NCBI GenBank assembly: GCA_021802115.1
Contig: JAKABA010000003.1
Location: 27,462-91,461 of the forward strand
Length of the DNA stretch: 64,000 bases
Origin: a bacterium
GTDB lineage: Bacteria > Chloroflexota > Dormibacteria > UBA8260 > Bog-877
Reading direction: 5' to 3'
Of this stretch, positions 43,691 to 52,522 are shown piece by piece. How positions within the stretch are numbered: position 1 is the stretch's first letter; each line of letters begins with the position of its first letter. The notes under the pieces are model-generated. The model saw only the letters and a program-made list of their open reading frames with translations, had not been told where the DNA came from and did no database searches. The translations under genes were made by a program, and so were the position numbers.

Positions 43691-43858
43691 TACGCGGGCT
43701 TCATCGCGCTGCGAAGAGGATTCTCACAGATCCAGCGGTGCTGGTGTCAAGTCCCCAGATCGCGGACCCTCATCTGCCCGGTGCGGCTCTCCGGCCTTGG
43801 CCCGGGGCAAGCACCAACCCGGCCCGCCATCGGGCCGGGCCGGCGGGGGCCGGACGGG

Positions 43859-44620
43859 TCAGCGCTCCTGCATGGTGGGCCGAACCAGGATCTCGTTCAG
43901 CGCCACGTGCCGGGGCCGGGTCACGGCGTATACCACGGCGTCGGCGATGTCGCTCGACCGCAGCGGCTCCAAGGTGCCGAAGGTGCCCCTGATCGTCTGC
44001 TGAACCTCCGGTCGATTGTGGCCGACCAGCTCGGTGGCGACCACCCCGGGCTCGACGATCGTCACCCGGACGTGGCGGGCGGTCACCTCCTGCCGCAGGG
44101 ACTCGCTGAAGGCGCCCACGCCAAACTTGGTGGCATTGTAGACGGCGCTCCCCTGGCGGGCGAGCCGGCCGGCCACCGAGCTCACATTCACCACGTCGGC
44201 CACCTGGCGGGGAGCGCCGCTGGCCGCCTGCATGAGGTGGGGCAGGCCGGCGTGAGTGCAGTAGAGCAGGCCCAGCAAATTCAGCTGCACCATCCGCCGC
44301 CACTCGTCGGTGGGGGCGTCCAGGACCGGGCCCAGCAGCATCACGCCGGCGTTGTTGACCAGGGTGTCCAGACGGCCGAACTCCGCCACCGTGCGGGCCA
44401 CCATCTGGCCGACCTCATCCTCCTCGGTGACATCGACCTTGAGCACCAGCGCCCGGCTGGGCCCCCCGAGCTTCGCCGCGAGCGACTCCAGCCGGTCAGC
44501 GCGGCGCGCCGCGATGGCCACCTGCGCTCCTTCCGCGGCCAGGGCGAGCGCGGTGGCCTCTCCAATTCCGCTCGAGGCGCCCGTCACCAATGCCACCGTT
44601 CCTGCAAGCGCACCCACCAT
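43859..44620 (-). CDS. Classical SDR oxidoreductase (intact active site)
   Basis: A 253-residue NAD(P)-dependent reductase. The cofactor motif TGASSGIGEATALAL is near residue 13, the NNAG motif is present, and the catalytic Ser (VSSVAG), Tyr and Lys (SAVYNATKFG) are all intact, in contrast with the SDR at 5507. The C-terminal VEPGVVATEL is typical of the YdfG/clavulanaldehyde-type SDRs. AGGAGG lies upstream of ATG 44620. It lies upstream of, and on the same strand as, the Hyf-like operon but with about 230 bases between. The substrate is unknown. Confidence 0.88.
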   Translation of the reverse strand: MVGALAGTVALVTGASSGIGEATALALAAEGAQVAIAARRADRLESLAAKLGGPSRALVLKVDVTEEDEVGQMVARTVAEFGRLDTLVNNAGVMLLGPVLDAPTDEWRRMVQLNLLGLLYCTHAGLPHLMQAASGAPRQVADVVNVSSVAGRLARQGSAVYNATKFGVGAFSESLRQEVTARHVRVTIVEPGVVATELVGHNRPEVQQTIRGTFGTLEPLRSSDIADAVVYAVTRPRHVALNEILVRPTMQER

Positions 44621-44961
44621 CGAACCTCCTGGCGGCCGGCGACGGCCGCTGCGTGACCGGGGATGGGAACCGGGCTGCGCCAGGCGACCCTGTAGAACCA
44701 CCCGAAATACCTTCGGCGGCCCGGCAACCGCGCCGGGCGACCGGACCGTGAGCTCAAAGCGAGCCCGAATCCAGACTACGCCCAGTGGGGCCGGGCCGGC
44801 TCCCCTGCGCCAAACGGGCAGGGCGACATCTGGATCGAAGAGCCCGGCGCAGCACCGCCACCTTCGGCCTGCCGATGGGCGAGGCTGGTCGCCTGGGCGC
44901 CCGGTTGGGCGTCGGGCCGGCTCCTGGCAGCGCCCGGATCGGTCGCGATCCGGGGCCGAAT
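44621..44961. other. Intergenic, about 340 bp, no gene seen
   Basis: GC-rich gap between the APC permease stop and the SDR start, both on the minus strand. I see no credible gene or RNA. The SDR ribosome site lies at its edge; a promoter must be here but is not obvious. Confidence 0.35.
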
Positions 44962-46785
44962 TCAATCGTCATGCAGGGGCAAGACCAGCTTGGCCACCAC
45001 CACGTTGCGGTGCCGCCTCAGGGCGGCCGAGAGGACCAGGTCCAGGTGGTTGTGGAGCGCGGCATGCCACCAGCGCCGGGGCAACAGCACCGGGATCAGG
45101 ACTACCACCCGCCGGGTCGGCGACGGCTTGAGGGATCCGATGTAGCGTAGCAGTGGGCGCGCCACGGAGTGGTACTGGGAGCGCAGCACGACCAGTGGAA
45201 CTCCGGGGTCCCAACGCTGCCACTCCTGCTCCAGGGACGCCTGGCGCTGGTCGTGGTCGGCGAATACCACCGTCACCGCGGTCACCTGATCGCTCATGGA
45301 GAGCGCTTGCGAGATGGCCTCGCGGGTGAGCTTGGAGATGTCCGTGAAGGGGACCACCACGATGCTGGTGGCGCGCCGGGGCTTGGCCGGCGTCTGGCCC
45401 CGCCGCAACTCTCGGGCGACCCCTGTGTAGTAATGGTTGATCCGCACGAACAGCAGGATCAGCAGCGGCAGCACCACCACCACCACCCACGCCCCCTCCC
45501 GGAACTTGGTGAGCACGAAGATCAAGGTGGAGGCCCCGCTGGCGACCGCGCCCAGGCCGTTGACGGCCGAGCGCCAGTGCCATCCTGGTGAGCGCGCCTG
45601 CCACCAGTGCCGAACCATGCCCGCCTGGGCCAGGGTGAAGCCCGTGAAGACCCCGATCGCAAAGAGGGGAATCAGGGAGTCGGTGTTGCCGCCGGTCGCG
45701 ATCAACAGGACCGCCGCCAGCACCGCCAGCACCCAGATGCCGTTGTTGAAGACCAGCCGGTCTCCCCGGATGGCGAAGGCGTGGGGCAGCCGGTCGTCGC
45801 CTGCCAGCAGGCTGGCCAGCACCGGCAGGCCGCCAAAGGAGGTGTTGGCCGCCAGCGCCAGCACCAGGGTCACCAGGATCGAGATGGCGTCGAACACCCA
45901 GCCGCGGCCGATGCTGTAGGCGACGATCTGGTTGAGGACGGCGTCTCCGGCCCGAGGCTGCACATGGAAACGCTGCACCAGGGCGGCCAGTCCCAGCAGC
46001 ATCGCCGCCAGCAGAATCCCCAGGAGGAGTTCGGTCTGGCGAGCGGTGTTCACCCGGGGCTTGCGGAAAAGGGGAACGCCGTTGGCGATGGCCTCGACGC
46101 CGGTCAGAGCGCTGCAGCCGGCGGAGAACGCCTGCAGCACCAGCAGGATCCCCACCGCCTGGAGGTCGCGGACGGCAACCTGGGAGGCTCCCGATGGATG
46201 CAGATGGGGAGCGAAGGGGTGGATCAGCCCGATCCCGATCACAGCGAGAATGGCCAGGATGAAACCGAGGGTGGGAATCAGGAAGGCTCTAGCGCCCTCG
46301 GCCAGGCCACGTAGGTTGACGAAGGCGACCAGCCCCAGGATCACTATGCAGATGACCAGGGTGTAGGGATAGAGCCCGGTGAAGGCGGAGGTGAGCGAGC
46401 CCACCCCGGCCGCGATCGACACCGCCACGGTCAGGGTGTAATCGACGATCAGCGCCGCTCCTGCCAGCAGTGAGAGCGGGCGGCCCAGATTGGCCCGGGC
46501 GACCGCGTAGGCGCCACCCCCTCCGGGGTAGGCCACGATCACCTGGGTGTAGGAGACGACCAGAAGCACCAGCAGGGCGACGATGGCCAGGCTGATCCAG
46601 GGCGCCACTCGCAGGGCGGCCAAGCCACCCGCTCCGAGGGCCAGCAGCAGCGCCTGCGGGCCGTAGGCCACCGAGGTGAGGGCATCGAGGGAGAGGGCGG
46701 AGAGGCCCTCCACGGGGCTGATCTCCTCCTGTCTGGCCTGGCTCGACCGCAGTGGACGCCCCAGCAATGTGCGCCCAAGACCCAT
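44962..46785 (-). CDS. KimA-like APC-family cation/amino acid permease
   Basis: A 607-residue membrane protein from ATG 46785 (AAGGGG six bases upstream; a longer start at 46824 is open). Twelve helices belong to the APC fold, with the KimA/YdaO-type start PVEGLSALSLDALTSVAYGPQALL and AYPGGGGAYAVARANLG. A soluble C-terminal domain (about 450-607) has RATSIVVVPFTDISKLTREAISQAL and VTAVTVVFADHDQRQASL, a universal-stress-like fold seen in KimA. KimA imports K+ by proton symport. That role is inferred; amino acid transport is an alternative. Confidence 0.82.
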   Translation of the reverse strand: MGLGRTLLGRPLRSSQARQEEISPVEGLSALSLDALTSVAYGPQALLLALGAGGLAALRVAPWISLAIVALLVLLVVSYTQVIVAYPGGGGAYAVARANLGRPLSLLAGAALIVDYTLTVAVSIAAGVGSLTSAFTGLYPYTLVICIVILGLVAFVNLRGLAEGARAFLIPTLGFILAILAVIGIGLIHPFAPHLHPSGASQVAVRDLQAVGILLVLQAFSAGCSALTGVEAIANGVPLFRKPRVNTARQTELLLGILLAAMLLGLAALVQRFHVQPRAGDAVLNQIVAYSIGRGWVFDAISILVTLVLALAANTSFGGLPVLASLLAGDDRLPHAFAIRGDRLVFNNGIWVLAVLAAVLLIATGGNTDSLIPLFAIGVFTGFTLAQAGMVRHWWQARSPGWHWRSAVNGLGAVASGASTLIFVLTKFREGAWVVVVVLPLLILLFVRINHYYTGVARELRRGQTPAKPRRATSIVVVPFTDISKLTREAISQALSMSDQVTAVTVVFADHDQRQASLEQEWQRWDPGVPLVVLRSQYHSVARPLLRYIGSLKPSPTRRVVVLIPVLLPRRWWHAALHNHLDLVLSAALRRHRNVVVAKLVLPLHDD

Positions 46786-46821
46786 GGCAGCCCCTTCGAT
46801 CAGACGTTGACTGGACGCACC

Positions 46822-46839
46822 CACCTCACAACTGAGGTG
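46822..46839 (-). promoter_or_regulatory. Inverted repeat upstream of the KimA-like gene
   Basis: CACCTCA (46822-46828) and TGAGGTG (46833-46839) form a perfect 7-bp repeat with a 4-base loop, 36 bases before the preferred start. It may be an operator or a leader hairpin. I could not fit it to a c-di-AMP riboswitch. Confidence 0.3.
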
Positions 46840-46945
46840 ACCAAGCCGACAAGCGGTTGGTCAGGAGGTTAGCGCCTCGGGAAAGCGGCCTTGGTCCAGG
46901 AACTCGCCCCGGACCGGAGCGCGTCCGCCGCGATCTGAGCCTGGG

Positions 46946-48334
46946 CTAGCCGAGTGGTGGGGGAAGAGGCGTGGACAGGCCGGCGGCCGCACCGTAGATC
47001 CACTCGGGATGGCCCTGCCACGCCGGGTCCTGGCGGCGCCGGCTGGGCTCGGTCTCCCGCATCAGAACAATCACGATGGCTCCCGACAGCCCCATCAGGA
47101 ACGCCATGGCCCAGAACGCCGCGACCAGGCCGAAGGCAAGCGCCAGTCCACCCAGCACCAGCGGACCCACGGCATAACCCCCGTCCCGCCAGAAGCGGTA
47201 GACACCCAGGGCGCCTCCCCGCCATGCGGGATGGGCCACGTCGCCGACGGCCGAGATGAGGTTGGGATACACCAGGGCCATGCCCACGCCCATCAGGGCA
47301 CTCGCGCCCAGCCACGGACCGAGGCCGGACGTGATTGGTATCAGGGCCACCGCCGCACCGACGGTGAGAATTCCGCTGGCGATCGGCAGCCGTCGGCCCA
47401 CGCGATCGGCCAGCGCGCCGGTGGCGACCTGCCCCAGGCCCCACACCCACGCATAGACCCCAACCACGAGACCGACCTGTAAGAGGGAGAGCCCGCGCTG
47501 CAGTAGGTAGAGCGGGAAGAACCCGATCACCAAGCTGTCCGCGAACTTGTTGAGGAATCCCCCCTGGCAGACGGCAAGCATGCTGCGGTCGTGCCAGCTC
47601 ATGTAGACGGCCAGGCGGCCCAGCCCGGGGCTCGCATCAGCCCCTGGCATGGGGCCAGCGGCGGCCGGCGAGGTGGTCGCCGCAGCAGCCGCCCTGAGCT
47701 CACTCTCCGCCCGGGCGAAGGGCAGCGTCTCCCGGGTTGGCCAGATCGTGATCGCCGCCCCCAAGCCCACAATTCCCAGCGCCAACAAGTACGGTGCCGG
47801 GCGCAGGCCGTAGCTGACGACCAACAACCCGGCGGCGAAGCCCCCCAGACCGACCCCGACGTACCCCGCGGCCTCGTTGATCCCAACCGCCAGGCCCCGA
47901 TTCACGGGTCCCACCAGATCGATCATGGCGGTCACCGACATGGTCCATGTGAGTGCCTGGTTCACCCCCAGAAACATGTTGGCGACCAGCACCCAGATCC
48001 AGTTCTGGGCAAAGATGATCAGGACGGCGTACGGCACCGCGAAGCCCCATCCCGCCAGCAGCAGCAGCTTGCGGCCGCGGCGGTCCGACAGCCGGCCAGA
48101 TACCAGGTTCATTATCGCCTTGACCACGCCGAAGGCGGAGACGAAGGAGACCGTGTAAAGCACCGAGGTCACCCCGAAGGCATGCTGGGCCAGGGGCGGC
48201 AGAGCGACGCGCTCGACCCCGATGGTGGCTCCCACCATCATGGTAAGGAGGGCCAGCAGACTGAACTGGAACCAGTTCTGACGGAGCCCGTGGATGCGAA
48301 GGACGGACTGGCCAGGCTTCAACGTGCGCCCCAC
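46946..48334 (-). CDS. MFS transporter (with the ArsR-rhodanese gene)
   Basis: A 462-residue major facilitator protein with 12 predicted helices. Motif A is GRLSDRRGRKLLLLAGWG after helix 2, and a central cytoplasmic loop is rich in Ala, Pro and Ser. The second half has GALADRVGRRLPIASG. The ArsR-rhodanese gene ends 54 bases upstream on the same strand, so the two are probably one unit, and export of a toxic sulfur, metalloid or organic compound is a reasonable inference. The exact substrate is unknown. Confidence 0.85.
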   Translation of the reverse strand: MGRTLKPGQSVLRIHGLRQNWFQFSLLALLTMMVGATIGVERVALPPLAQHAFGVTSVLYTVSFVSAFGVVKAIMNLVSGRLSDRRGRKLLLLAGWGFAVPYAVLIIFAQNWIWVLVANMFLGVNQALTWTMSVTAMIDLVGPVNRGLAVGINEAAGYVGVGLGGFAAGLLVVSYGLRPAPYLLALGIVGLGAAITIWPTRETLPFARAESELRAAAAATTSPAAAGPMPGADASPGLGRLAVYMSWHDRSMLAVCQGGFLNKFADSLVIGFFPLYLLQRGLSLLQVGLVVGVYAWVWGLGQVATGALADRVGRRLPIASGILTVGAAVALIPITSGLGPWLGASALMGVGMALVYPNLISAVGDVAHPAWRGGALGVYRFWRDGGYAVGPLVLGGLALAFGLVAAFWAMAFLMGLSGAIVIVLMRETEPSRRRQDPAWQGHPEWIYGAAAGLSTPLPPPLG

Positions 48335-48388
48335 TCGCGGCCACCGGGCGACCAGAACGGCAATCGAACCTGAAGGGTCGCCTGCGGC

Positions 48389-49054
48389 TCAGCCGGCCCC
48401 AACCGCCACCTCACGGCCCGCGATCGACCACTCCGGGAAGCCTTCCTTCAGCCGCCTGGCGGCGATGCCAGCACGCCGCATCAGAACCACCGCTTCCCCA
48501 GAGAAGACGCAGTAGGGGCCCCGGCAGTAGGCGACTACCTCCCGGTCGTTGGGGAGCTCGCCGAGGCGGTCCTCCAGCTCATCAACCGGGAGCGAGATCG
48601 CCCCCGCGATGTGACCCGCCAGGTACTCCAACGACGGGCGGACATCGATCAGCACTACGTCGCCCACCTCAATCCGACGCTCCAGCTCCTGCTGGTCGAC
48701 TGGCTCCAGTGGGTCCGGTTGCCCGAAGTCCTCCGCCACCACCAGCGAGACCTCGGGGATCCGATCAGCGGCCAGCTGCCGCAGCGAAAGCCATAACTCG
48801 GCGACCTCGGTCCCGGCCACTCGATAGCGGACCTGGGTGCCAGCCCGGCGCCGCTCGACTAGGTGGGTCCGGTGCAGCACCTGGAGATGCTGAGACGCGT
48901 TCTGCAGGGTCAGGCGTGCCTCCTGAGCCAGCTCCTCGACGCCGCGTTCACCCTGGCAGAGCAGGTCCAACAACTCCAGACGGTGTCCATTGGCCATCGC
49001 TTGGCCGGCGCGCGCAAGCTGTTCGTAGAGTCGGTCCTTGAATAATCCATTCAT
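48389..49054 (-). CDS. ArsR-type regulator fused to rhodanese domain
   Basis: A 221-residue fusion. Residues about 10-95 are an ArsR/SmtB winged helix (MANGHRLELLDLLCQGERGVEELAQEARLTLQNASQHLQVL, split at CQGERG). Residues about 120-218 are a rhodanese domain with Asp-Val-Arg (IDVRPSLEYLAGHIAGAISLP) and the active loop CRGPYC (Cys177, Cys182), with two Cys that could form a disulfide or persulfide. Related ArsR-rhodanese proteins sense persulfide or redox stress. The start codon lies inside a perfect 8-bp inverted repeat (49042-49065), so autoregulation is likely. TAGCAT lies nine bases before the ATG, consistent with a leaderless mRNA. Confidence 0.9.
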   Translation of the reverse strand: MNGLFKDRLYEQLARAGQAMANGHRLELLDLLCQGERGVEELAQEARLTLQNASQHLQVLHRTHLVERRRAGTQVRYRVAGTEVAELWLSLRQLAADRIPEVSLVVAEDFGQPDPLEPVDQQELERRIEVGDVVLIDVRPSLEYLAGHIAGAISLPVDELEDRLGELPNDREVVAYCRGPYCVFSGEAVVLMRRAGIAARRLKEGFPEWSIAGREVAVGAG

Positions 49055-49065
49055 AAGTGGATTAT
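49042..49065. promoter_or_regulatory. Operator-like inverted repeat over the ArsR-rhodanese start
   Basis: ATAATCCA (49042-49049) and TGGATTAT (49058-49065) form a perfect 8-bp repeat with an 8-base centre. The ArsR-rhodanese ATG (49052-49054, minus strand) is in the centre. An AT-rich dyad in GC-rich DNA at this position is typical of ArsR-family operators. Confidence 0.55.
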
Positions 49066-49319
49066 GCTAGTACCACTGTCGGCCCGCGTGGCCGCCGCCT
49101 GAAGGTGGACCGGGCCCACCATGGCTATAGCTCCCCTTCTAAGACGAGCAAACCTTTCCGCCCTGCCAAGCGTTGAAGCGGCTATGACGACAACTTCGGG
49201 GTGCCGCCAGAACCTGACGCCGCAGTTACGACCTGGGGCCGAGAGGTCACCGGAAGTCGGTGACGGTCATGCTGAGCGGCGAAGTGCAACGCGCGAACCA
49301 GTCCCGCCGGGAGTCGTCC

Positions 49320-49955
49320 ATGACTAGCGCCACCTGGGACCAGCGCTTTGCCGAACGGCCCTGGAGCAGCCAACCCGACCCCCTCCTGACCGCCCTGGCG
49401 GACGGGCTGCCACCGGGGCGGGCCCTAGACCTCGGCTGCGGCCCCGGGCGCAACGCCATCTGGTTGGCGCAGCGGGGATGGCGGGTGAGCGGAGTCGACA
49501 GTTCCCGAGTCGGCCTGGACCAGGCGCGGGATCGGGCCGCCGCCGCCGGCGTTCGCCTGGAGCTTGTGCTCGCCGATCTTCACACCTATCCCGTGCCGGA
49601 CGCGGCCTTCAACCTAGTCGTGGTCGCCAATCTGCATCCCGGACCAGGGGGTCTGACCGAGATCCTGGCAAGGGCTGTGGTCGGCCTGATCCCAGGGGGC
49701 CGCCTGTTCGTGGTCGGCCACCACCTGGACAACCTCGGCCTCGACGGCCCGGACGACCCGGCGTTGCTGTACACGGTGGCGGGGTTGGCGGCCGAACTCC
49801 CCGACAGCCTCGCCGTCGACCGCTTGGAGCGGGTCGAGCGGGACCCTGGGCACCGAAATGGAGCCCCGGACGCAGCCGTGTTGCTATGGGGCCACCGCCC
49901 AGCGGCCGGGGGCGGGGCGGCTCCGGCACCAGCGAGGCCCCACGATGAGCCCTGA
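49320..49955 (+). CDS. Class I SAM-dependent methyltransferase (copy 2)
   Basis: A 211-residue methyltransferase, paralogue of 14189-14842. Motif I ALDLGCGPGRNAIWLA, acidic loop GVDSSRVGLDQAR, VVVANLHPGPGG and VGHHLDNLG are shared. ATG 49320 is chosen for GGGAG seven bases upstream; GTG 49260 is a longer alternative. It is divergent from the ArsR-rhodanese/MFS pair across a 265-bp region that contains the operator-like repeat, so it may share control. The acceptor is unknown; TehB-like thiol or oxyanion methylation is a possibility but not shown. Confidence 0.83.
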   Translation: MTSATWDQRFAERPWSSQPDPLLTALADGLPPGRALDLGCGPGRNAIWLAQRGWRVSGVDSSRVGLDQARDRAAAAGVRLELVLADLHTYPVPDAAFNLVVVANLHPGPGGLTEILARAVVGLIPGGRLFVVGHHLDNLGLDGPDDPALLYTVAGLAAELPDSLAVDRLERVERDPGHRNGAPDAAVLLWGHRPAAGGGAAPAPARPHDEP

Positions 49956-50038
49956 AGTCCGCCCCGGGAAGCGCGACCGTCCCGGCTGCGACGGACGCCC
50001 CCTCCGCCCCTGGTTCCGGGCCTTAATCGCTTGGTCCC

Positions 50039-52369
50039 ATGATCAACCCACGACTACTCGCCACCCCCGACATGACACCCACTGACCCCAACTCGGATCG
50101 CCCTGATCGGGGGGCGCGGCGATGGCGCGGCCGCCGGGGTCGACTGGCGGTGGCCGCCATGCTGGCTCTGGCGATAGCAGCCGGCAGCGAGTGGGCCATC
50201 GCCAGGCCCGGTACTCAGCCGGCAGCCGCCAGCTCCGAATACACCAACCTGGCGACCGAGGCGGTGGGCGGCACCTGGTCCTGGCCCACGGGCGAGGCGA
50301 ACTCTGACCCATTGGCCCTAAGGGAGAGCGCCTACACGTTGGAGCTGGTCCGGACCACCGGGATGCTCACCGTCCAGGCCCGGACCGGCACCTTCTCCTT
50401 CCCCCTGACGGCTCTGGTGGGGCGGGCGGCGCTGCCCCAGGGGGCCTACTTTGTGGCCACCACGGACGGGTCGGAACTGAGCCTGTACGCATTCGCCCGC
50501 CAGGGGTTGCTGCTGGAGAAGGCGCGCGTGCTGGCCCACCCGGACTTCTTCACCATCGACTTCAGCGCACGGCTGGGCAGGGACCCGTTCGTGGGGGCCA
50601 CCTTCTTCAGCAATGGCGAGGTGGGGCTGCCGCAGGCATTCCTCCACAACGCCTTCAGCCCAGATCCCGTGAGCCCCTCTCTGTCGCCCACGCCGACCAC
50701 CTTCCTGGGAGTCCACGCCCCACTCCCAACCGCCCCCTTCGCTCCGCCCCCGTTCGACCTCCAATTTCACACCGGCAGCGGGTGGGCCGGCTTCGGGCTG
50801 GTCCAGGTGCCCAACGCCACCGCGCTCTCCCTGACCGCGCGGGGCGGCATCAGCGTCAACTACCCCCTCGGCCTGCTGGCACGGATCAAGGACCAGGGAG
50901 CGGGCGGTCGGGTGTCCCCTCCCGCCGGGGTACCAGGTCAGCCTGGAAGCGGCGCGTGGTTGGGCTTCCCCGCCTTCGTGGTCAACCTTGCCGACACGAC
51001 CTCGCAGGGGCTGACCGCATATCACGACGCTCTAGCTCAACTGGGGGAGGCGCCGGTGGCGGCGCCTCCGGGGCGGCGGCCCGCCTGGTGGTCGCAGCCG
51101 ATGGTGGACACCTGGGGCCAGCAGCTGGTGACGGGGGCGAGCCGGGACTCGCCCAAGTTCACCGCAGCCTGGGTGCGCAGCTTCGTCGCCGGCTGGCGGC
51201 AGCAATTCGGAGTCGACCATTTCACCCTCGTGATCGACGCCCAGTGGCAGGCCAAGCTGGGACACACCACCCCCAGCTCCAGATTCGGCGGGGTCGCCGG
51301 GATGCGGCGGCTGATCCAGGAGCTTCACGCCGAAGGGGTGAAGGTGATGCTCTGGTGGCCGCTCTGGAAGAACCAGACCGTGCCCGGCCAGCACCTCGGG
51401 GTCGATCCCACCGCCCCGGGGTTCCAGGCCCAGATCTCCCGCCAGATGGCAGCCCTGCTGGGCACCGGGCCCAATGCCCTGGGGGCCGACGGGCTCAAGC
51501 TCGACTGGGGATTCCTGGTACCCCCGCCCAGCCAGGAGCACCTGTCGCGACCGCAGCTGGGGATCGGGGCGGCGCTGCTGTTGCGCTACATGACCGAGCT
51601 CTCGCGGGCCGCCTGGAAGGCGAACCCCGGAGCCGTGGTCGACGGCAGCGCGGTCGCTCCCCAGTTCGGAGGCACCCAGGACACGCTGCGGCTCTACGAC
51701 GCCCACAGCGCCTCCACCTGGAGCTACCGGGCCGCCCTGGTCAGCGCGGTGGACCCCCTCAGCCAGATCGATGGCGACGGCTGGGCGCTGACCGGCCCAC
51801 AGGCGGTCACCCACATCGTGGAGAGTGTGGTTTTCGGCGTCCCCGCGATCTACTACTCGACCAGGTGGTCGGGCGGTCAGCCCATCCGCCGAAGCCTGGC
51901 CAGGGCCCTCGGCGCCCTGCTGGCGGTCGGCCAGGAGCGTGGCCAGGGCCAGGCGACTCTGCTCCAGAGTGGTGGTTGGACCTACCAGGTGGGCAGCCAG
52001 GTCACCGCGCGGACCCTGGCCAACTCGCACGGCCTGGTGGTCTACCACTACGCGCACGGCCGCTGCCGCAGCGCCACCGTGATCAGCGCGGTGAGCACCC
52101 AGGTGAGTGTGCCCAACTGTGACGGTCTGGCCCTGAGGTCAATTCTGGAGTCCTCCACCAAGAGTCCGCGGCTGGACCGCGATGGAGGCAGCACCAGTTT
52201 CACGGTCGCGGCCGGCGTCCGCTACCAGCTGACGTTCGGCGCCACCCGACATCGGCGTCGGATCCCCGTGGTCAAGCAACCGGTTCCGACCAGCCCCTCC
52301 GCCGGACTTGTCTACAGCGCTGGAAGCCAGCAGCCCGCGGCCCCGATCCAGGCGCACCCTACCCCCTGA
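50039..52369 (+). CDS. Secreted GH31/GH36-like glycoside hydrolase
   Basis: A 776-residue exported protein. A Tat- or Sec-like N-terminus (RRWRGRRGRLAVAAMLALAIAAG) is followed by a beta-rich domain (about 60-330) and a TIM barrel (about 340-650). Barrel landmarks: FTLVIDAQWQAKLG, VKVMLWWPLWKNQT, and the candidate nucleophile Asp in GADGLKLDWGF, as in clan GH-D enzymes. YDAHSASTWSYRAAL and FGVPAIYYSTRWSG also fit. The C-terminal beta domain and a basic, Pro-rich tail end the protein. Alpha-galactosidase or alpha-glucosidase activity is a guess. It stands alone. Confidence 0.75.
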   Translation: MINPRLLATPDMTPTDPNSDRPDRGARRWRGRRGRLAVAAMLALAIAAGSEWAIARPGTQPAAASSEYTNLATEAVGGTWSWPTGEANSDPLALRESAYTLELVRTTGMLTVQARTGTFSFPLTALVGRAALPQGAYFVATTDGSELSLYAFARQGLLLEKARVLAHPDFFTIDFSARLGRDPFVGATFFSNGEVGLPQAFLHNAFSPDPVSPSLSPTPTTFLGVHAPLPTAPFAPPPFDLQFHTGSGWAGFGLVQVPNATALSLTARGGISVNYPLGLLARIKDQGAGGRVSPPAGVPGQPGSGAWLGFPAFVVNLADTTSQGLTAYHDALAQLGEAPVAAPPGRRPAWWSQPMVDTWGQQLVTGASRDSPKFTAAWVRSFVAGWRQQFGVDHFTLVIDAQWQAKLGHTTPSSRFGGVAGMRRLIQELHAEGVKVMLWWPLWKNQTVPGQHLGVDPTAPGFQAQISRQMAALLGTGPNALGADGLKLDWGFLVPPPSQEHLSRPQLGIGAALLLRYMTELSRAAWKANPGAVVDGSAVAPQFGGTQDTLRLYDAHSASTWSYRAALVSAVDPLSQIDGDGWALTGPQAVTHIVESVVFGVPAIYYSTRWSGGQPIRRSLARALGALLAVGQERGQGQATLLQSGGWTYQVGSQVTARTLANSHGLVVYHYAHGRCRSATVISAVSTQVSVPNCDGLALRSILESSTKSPRLDRDGGSTSFTVAAGVRYQLTFGATRHRRRIPVVKQPVPTSPSAGLVYSAGSQQPAAPIQAHPTP

Positions 52370-52522
52370 GCGCTCCTCTACCGGTTCGGACGGCGGTGGC
52401 CCTGGGGTGACAGGGCCGCAGGTCAGGAGATGTAGCCCATCTCAACTGAGCCCAAGCCGTCCGGCCAAAGCTCGGCTCAAGGGCGTGGGCCTGGGGGACA
52501 TAGGGCGCTCGGGCCCGGGGCG

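Noticed and set aside
5470..43751. Shared 15-mer GGTGCTGGTGTCAAG at 5470-5484 and 43737-43751
   Set aside because: It lies in unrelated positions (near an SDR start, and downstream of another SDR gene), with no matching flanks; likely chance.
46786..46945. Possible c-di-AMP riboswitch before the KimA-like gene
   Set aside because: Only a short 7-bp inverted repeat and no conserved core were found.
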